A stretch of DNA of 31,172 nucleotides, from contig JAUCBJ010007377.1 of assembly GCA_032718475.1 (NCBI GenBank), positions 1-31,172 of the forward strand, given 5' to 3'. The stretch comes from Nemertoderma westbladi (Eukaryota; Xenacoelomorpha; Nemertodermatida; Nemertodermatidae). The notes under the pieces are model-generated. The model saw only the letters and a list, made by a program, of their open reading frames with translations, did not search any database and had not been told where the DNA came from. Both the position numbers and the translations under genes were made by a program. This document shows, in pieces, positions 26,998 to 31,172 of this stretch (positions within the stretch are counted from its first letter, which is position 1; every line of letters begins with the position of its first letter).

Positions 26998-27235
26998 TCA
27001 CGGGCTGACCGCGTGCCAAGCTGCGTGGCTGGCTGGCTGACTGCATGACCGACCACGAGGCTGGCTGCGTGCCGCGAGGCTGACTGCGTGCCGCGAGGCT
27101 GACTGCGTGCCGCGAGGCTGACTACATGACCGACCACGAGGCTGACTGCGTGCTGCGAGGCTGACTGCATGCCGCGAGGCTGACTGCAAGGCTGACTGCG
27201 TGCCGCGAGGCTGACTGTGAGGGTGGCTAGACGGC
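26998..27235. repeat. GC-rich minisatellite (about 19-bp unit)
   Basis: Units of the form 'gaggctgactgcgtgccgc' repeat about ten times with substitutions, in sharp compositional contrast to the AT-rich cassette next to it. Two units carry 'catgaccgaccac' (near 27043 and 27125), giving an 80-bp higher-order period. Long frames on the minus strand rich in Ser, Gln, Arg and His are only the repeat read through. Confidence 0.9.
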
Positions 27236-27690
27236 TGCAAGGTGGACCGTTTCCCAGCAGTGTGGCTGACTGCGCGCACATCCGATTGTAACTGGCTCAC
27301 GATAATGTATACATTGACTCAGTTTGTTACTGCGGGTACTGTTACATTAATACTGTGGTACCGGTACCGTACTGCAGTACAATGCTAATTAAAGGAAATC
27401 AGCATGCTCTATCTGACTATACTGTTACATCAAGAACAGCGACAGTACTGCAGTACTGTATTGTTTGGGTAGGTGATCTAATCCCTATATGTGAGAGCTA
27501 CATGTCCCTTCTAGGTTATGACAGCAGTATGCTAATCAAGGTTCGGGTAGACAGCTGTATCCTTATAGTTGAAAAAAAAAAAAATGTTATTACATCAGAT
27601 TACTGTTGTACTGATAAAATGGATGACAGTTGTGGATAGGAGCTGCGAGGTTGACCACATCCCTCGCAGTGTGGCTGACTGCGTACACAT
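27236..27690. other. Non-coding spacer with a short direct repeat
   Basis: 'cagtgtggctgactgcg' occurs near 27257 and again near 27666, immediately before the second 430-bp repeat. A 94-codon frame (27355-27639) looks random in composition. Nothing else is supported. Confidence 0.4.
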
Positions 27691-28121
27691 AGTGTGTATG
27701 ATTGTGATTGGTAACAAAGTATTTCCTAAAGAATACGCTTTATACTTCAATCATAAGCAGTATCGTTGCGTTTTAGTATAAGTCTTAGTTCTGTTTAAAT
27801 AGATAAAGCGCCACGTCCTAAAGGAACTGTTAATATTTCCCGAAAGCCTATAATATCTGTCAGAGATTAATTATTAACGATCTATCGAATAATACAGTAG
27901 GTATACACTGCAACCTTACACTGCAATAATAAAATTTAAGCATCCGAATTCAGTCTCCCGGGTGTAGATCCATCGGGTGAATGATCGCGCATGGGCTGAC
28001 TTCGGCTAATGTTTTGTGTATTAGCATAAAATATTGTCGTATGCTAAAGGTGTTTTTATTAACTAAAAGACATATAAATTTTGGCAGGTTAAACTGCTAA
28101 AGGTCTTCAAAAGCGCGAACA
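27691..28121. repeat. 430-bp dispersed repeat, copy 2
   Basis: Direct-orientation copy of 3081-3510, about 96% identical by eye and one base longer. It ends at the same 'aagcgcgaaca' boundary. Confidence 0.85.
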
Positions 28122-28423
28122 GTAACAGTTTATAATCTTATTGCAGTAGGCAATAAGGTTGCAAAATACCGTAGTGACTGGTAAAACTGAACCGGTACTC
28201 TGTAGGTCAGTAGGCCTAACTGTCATCACCGGTACCGGTACTGCTGTACAAGTACATTTAGTATTATTCGATTTTGATTATTGTATACCGGTAGGCTGTT
28301 TAAGAGATTAGGGACTGTACACCCCTTGTTTCTTTTGGAGCTTATTTATTTCTGTCGGTTTTATTTCCTAGTAAGTTAATATTGAGCTGAAGACGTGTAA
28401 GTCTGCTCAGATTGTGCAAGTAA

Positions 28424-28998
28424 TTGTAGGCTGAACTGCTGTCTGACTGTGTTGAGTTTGGAGAGATTACGGCGTGTGTAGAGTTTGTCTGATAAAGTGC
28501 CGTTAGTAAGTTGGGGCAGCCATATGCGGTAAGGTCAATCCCCTCTTAAAGAATAAGTCGTACTACCGTGTTAGAACGCATACTAACTAACAGTTTCAGA
28601 GTCTGCATATACTGTAGTTTATTTAGGCTTGATCGTAGTCTGCCAGTGTTTTAGTCTGTGTTTGTTTGTGTGGTCTGTTCAGGTACCGTAATAGTTATTA
28701 CTCAAATATTTTGTAGGCTAGATTGTTGTCTAGCTATTCTTAGGCCTGAAGGGATTGCTGCGTGTGTAGAGTTGGTCTGATAAAGTGCCGTTAGTAAGTT
28801 GGGGCAGCCATATGCGGTAAGGTCAATCCCCTCTTAAAGAGTAAGTCGTACTACCGTGTTAGAACGCATACTAACTAACAGTTTCAGAATCTGCACATAC
28901 TGTAGTTTGTTTAGGCTTGATAGTGGTCTGCCAGCGTTTAGTTTGTATTTTGTTTGAGTATTCTGTACGGGTAGCGTAATATTTATTATTCAGAGTTT
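28424..28998. repeat. Tandem duplication, 2 x about 288 bp
   Basis: The segment from 'ttgtaggctg' at 28424 recurs from 'ttgtaggcta' at 28711 with a constant offset of 287-288 bases. The best-conserved part includes 'gataaagtgccgttagtaag', 'ggggcagccatatgcggtaa' and 'ttagaacgcatactaactaa'. The outer parts are more diverged. No coding potential. Confidence 0.85.
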
Positions 28999-29930
28999 AT
29001 GCGATTATTCGCAACATTCATGTCCCCAAGTTTATTCCTACAGTAATTGTGCTTGTTATACATACCGTTATAGTTAAACTAACCCCGGTACTACATCAGG
29101 GCTGCTTGGCGTAGGTAAAGACTGACGACTTTGTGCTTCGGTCACTCCAGCAGATGCCGTGGTTCTTTTAACTGTTCAAGTATATTTAACTACTGATTAT
29201 TTGTTATACCGGTACTTGTACCTAATTTAGGGTTTAGTGTACAGTGCTATCCGAAGTAATTAGTGTAGGCAGTATATTTGTGTTGTAAAGTGGTTAATAG
29301 GCACGCTGGATCTGGTAGTCCGCGGTAATTAACTTCTAGGTAGGAACAATCCGTGATACATAACGTAGTACCTATAGCGATACGGTTATAGGTCGTCAGG
29401 CGGTGGTATTTTCCTATCTGGACAGTACAGTATATTTACTACTACTTATTATTTTCAAATACCGTAGTACCCTGTCCATTGTAATAACCAGAATTCTAAC
29501 CCTTTGTTAGGCTGGTTTGTAGACTTCCTGTAAAATTACCCTAAAAATTCGTACGTAATATTTTTGTTGTGTTTAACTAGAGATTTAATCTCACCCGTAT
29601 CGTAAGTAATTTGTAGTATTAAGTAACTTAGGTAAATTAGAATTATCTGTTTTAGTGTCCCATAAATAGCACTTCACTGAGAGCGCACAGCTTCTGTGTA
29701 GTGACCCCCCAGAAATAATAACATTTATTTCAAATATTGACAAAAACCCATATAACGGGTATATAAATATTATAAATCAAATCAAACGATTTATAAATAG
29801 TAGGCCTGTCATACAAAAACTAGGTCTCACTATCAGTTGGACTACTGCTTAAATAACGGTAACAAAGTAAGTTAAAGTAACCAAGTAGCCCTAAAATATT
29901 CAGAGATTCAAATATTCTAAAATAATTGAC
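28999..29930. other. Non-coding stretch, possible retroelement leader or LTR
   Basis: I see no convincing frame, RNA gene or repeat beyond scattered ACCGGTA words. Because a Gag-like frame starts at 30312, this and the flanking repeats may be the LTR or 5' leader of another retroelement. The matching second LTR would lie outside the window. Confidence 0.3.
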
Positions 29931-30190
29931 ATACCGGTACTCACTATAGGCTTATTATATTTATCTCTATAAATTTGAGCTGAAATCATACCGGTACTCT
30001 GTAATTAATTCTAGTTCATAATTATACTTACATGCTGTAAGTGTAAGCTGTATACCGGTATTCATTATAGGCCTACTATATATATATATATATTTGTGCT
30101 AAATTTATACACCGGTACTCTGTGGCAAATCTAGTCTGTAATAATACTTATATATACTATAAGCATACCGGTATTCTGATATAATATATA
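29931..30190. repeat. Alternating tandem repeat with ATACCGGTA, period about 120 bp
   Basis: 'ataccggta' or close variants occur near 29931, 29988, 30052, 30109 and 30165, about 57-64 bases apart. The intervening sequence alternates between two kinds (A-B-A-B-A): one with 'ctataggc(t/c)' and one with 'tctgt..taattctagt'. The real unit is therefore about 120 bp, with TA microsatellite runs in some copies. Confidence 0.65.
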
Positions 30191-30311
30191 TATATCCCGC
30201 TATATTAAGTAGCAGTATCGGTAATTAATTATTAGGCTAGCAGTGATACTGAATTACTAGACTTGCTTTAACTGTATTTATAGCTGTAGGCATTCGACTG
30301 TGTAAACAAAC

Positions 30312-31172
30312 ATGTCGGACACAACCCAATCACTGTCGGATAGTCTTTTGGAAAGTGTTAGAATGACTGTTAGACAGTGTCTTAAAAAGATCAGTGACCC
30401 AGATCCCAGTATAGAACATCCTAGATCCAAGTCTAAGTCACCTCCTGCTGTAAGAAAGGCCATCCCTACCGTAGTAGTGTCAGACCCTAGACTAGTAGAA
30501 CACCGTAGGTCTATCATCGGCACTCGGGCCCAAGTCAAGCGGGATCAAGAAGCAGCTATCAAACAGCAGCAACCTCCTAGCCCAGAACCTAGTTCTCAGC
30601 GGCCCGATGGCTCCAGTTGTTCGGATACTGCTGAGCGGAGACCCGAACGCGGAGCGAAGATGGCGGATACGGTTTATGATGAGCGACCAACCTTTGAAGA
30701 ATCAACCGACGCTGCTTCTCCTCAAGTGGAAAGCGAAGTGGAAAGCGAAGTGGAAAGCGAAGTGGAAAGCGAATTAACAGCAGCAGAGAAGCCGCGAACT
30801 AAAGATGCCATTGACATCTATCTGTCAGACTATCAGCGATTCATAGGAGACGAAGAGTTGAGGAGACGACTGTCTGGACTTCGCCCTAATAGTGAAGGAA
30901 CCAAGCTTGTGTTGGACGCAATCGATGCGGAAATGTTAGCTGCAGAACAAGCTAAATGTGATGAAAAACTCCGCCTCGTTAGAGTCCAAGAAGAACAAGT
31001 AAAGAAAAGAAGGATAGAGGAACAAAAGGCGGCGGCTATGGCGGCGGCTACGGCAGAAGCAGAAGCCGAAAGAAAGGCAGTGGCGGCAGAAGCAGCAGCA
31101 GAAAGAAAGACAGCAGCGGCAGAAGTAGAAGCAGAAAGAAAAGTGGCAAAGGCAGTGAGAGAAGCAGAAAGG
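30312..31172 (+). CDS. Coiled-coil, Glu/Ala-rich protein, 5' part (runs off the window); possible retroelement Gag
   Basis: The frame is open from ATG 30312 ('acaaacATGtc', a good start context) to the last base, 287 codons. Residues about 1-140 are polar and low in order. Four 12-base repeats encode VESE x4. Residues about 160-205 ('DAIDIYLSDYQRF') look folded, and from about 205 on the sequence is a long charged helix of E-A-E-R-K type. I recognise no enzyme motif. The Gag of the LTR element at 6583-11457 has a similar R/E/A coiled coil near its N-terminus, so this may be the Gag of a related retroelement whose remainder is beyond the window. A host coiled-coil protein is the alternative. 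Confidence 0.65.
   Translation, partial: MSDTTQSLSDSLLESVRMTVRQCLKKISDPDPSIEHPRSKSKSPPAVRKAIPTVVVSDPRLVEHRRSIIGTRAQVKRDQEAAIKQQQPPSPEPSSQRPDGSSCSDTAERRPERGAKMADTVYDERPTFEESTDAASPQVESEVESEVESEVESELTAAEKPRTKDAIDIYLSDYQRFIGDEELRRRLSGLRPNSEGTKLVLDAIDAEMLAAEQAKCDEKLRLVRVQEEQVKKRRIEEQKAAAMAAATAEAEAERKAVAAEAAAERKTAAAEVEAERKVAKAVREAER
30726..30773 (+). repeat. 12-bp in-frame tandem repeat x4
   Basis: 'gtggaaagcgaa' is repeated four times exactly, encoding four VESE units inside the coiled-coil protein. Exact repetition suggests recent slippage and likely length polymorphism. Confidence 0.9.

Noticed and set aside
26961-27300. Two minus-strand frames of 100-106 codons over the GC-rich minisatellite
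   Set aside because: Both read the 19-bp tandem repeat in different frames, giving repetitive Ser/Gln/Arg/His strings with no domain.
30278-30538. 86-codon minus-strand frame
   Set aside because: It is antisense to the long open plus-strand frame from 30312, which has a better start and composition.

Overview
The window looks like repeat-rich, AT-rich intergenic DNA from an invertebrate animal. I see no prokaryotic signals and no recognisable host housekeeping gene. The evidence for an animal nuclear genome is a BEL/Pao-type LTR retrotransposon with target-site duplications, tRNA-derived SINEs, a LINE remnant, several minisatellites and splice-like sequences. I cannot assign a phylum.

Layout from left to right. 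(1) 1-2.2 kb: the end of an unidentified reading frame, then a 685-codon gene. Its N-terminal half resembles a DEDD 3'-5' exonuclease, followed by three CCHC zinc knuckles and a basic tail. (2) 2.2-4.3 kb: non-coding DNA, the first copy of a 430-bp dispersed repeat (second copy at 27.7 kb), and a GC-rich decayed LINE-like fragment. (3) 4318-13739: a complete LTR retrotransposon unit on the minus strand, with two 1477-bp LTRs that look identical by eye and a 5-bp TTCAT target duplication. Its single 1624-codon frame runs from a coiled-coil Gag through zinc knuckles and an aspartic protease to the very start of reverse transcriptase. It then jumps in frame to the C-terminal DUF5641-like tail, so the RT, RNase H and integrase cores are missing. 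(4) 13851-16675: 74 copies of a 38-bp minisatellite with two main unit variants. (5) 16.8-20.6 kb: SINE copies, short tandem arrays, an inverted-repeat candidate and a 94-bp tRNA-like insertion with a perfect 16-bp target duplication. (6) 21.0-26.9 kb: a compact virus-like cassette on the plus strand. It holds an unidentified basic-tailed protein, a protein-primed family B DNA polymerase (N-terminal zinc fingers, an OTU-like segment, all exonuclease and polymerase motifs) split by one frameshift, and a 181-aa protein that overlaps the polymerase end and matches the two-repeat saddle of TATA-binding protein. (7) 27.0-30.3 kb: GC-rich minisatellite, the second 430-bp repeat, a 288-bp tandem duplication and a 120-bp repeat series. 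(8) 30312-end: the start of a coiled-coil, Glu/Ala-rich frame that runs off the window and may be the Gag of another retroelement.

The most interesting part is region 6. A protein-primed DNA polymerase would replicate a linear DNA with terminal proteins. A private TBP-like factor, possibly with a PC4-like single-strand-binding protein, would let such an element direct transcription from its own promoters. I see no integrase, packaging ATPase or capsid gene and no terminal inverted repeats, so this is either a truncated Polinton/adintovirus-like insertion or a smaller kind of element I do not recognise.
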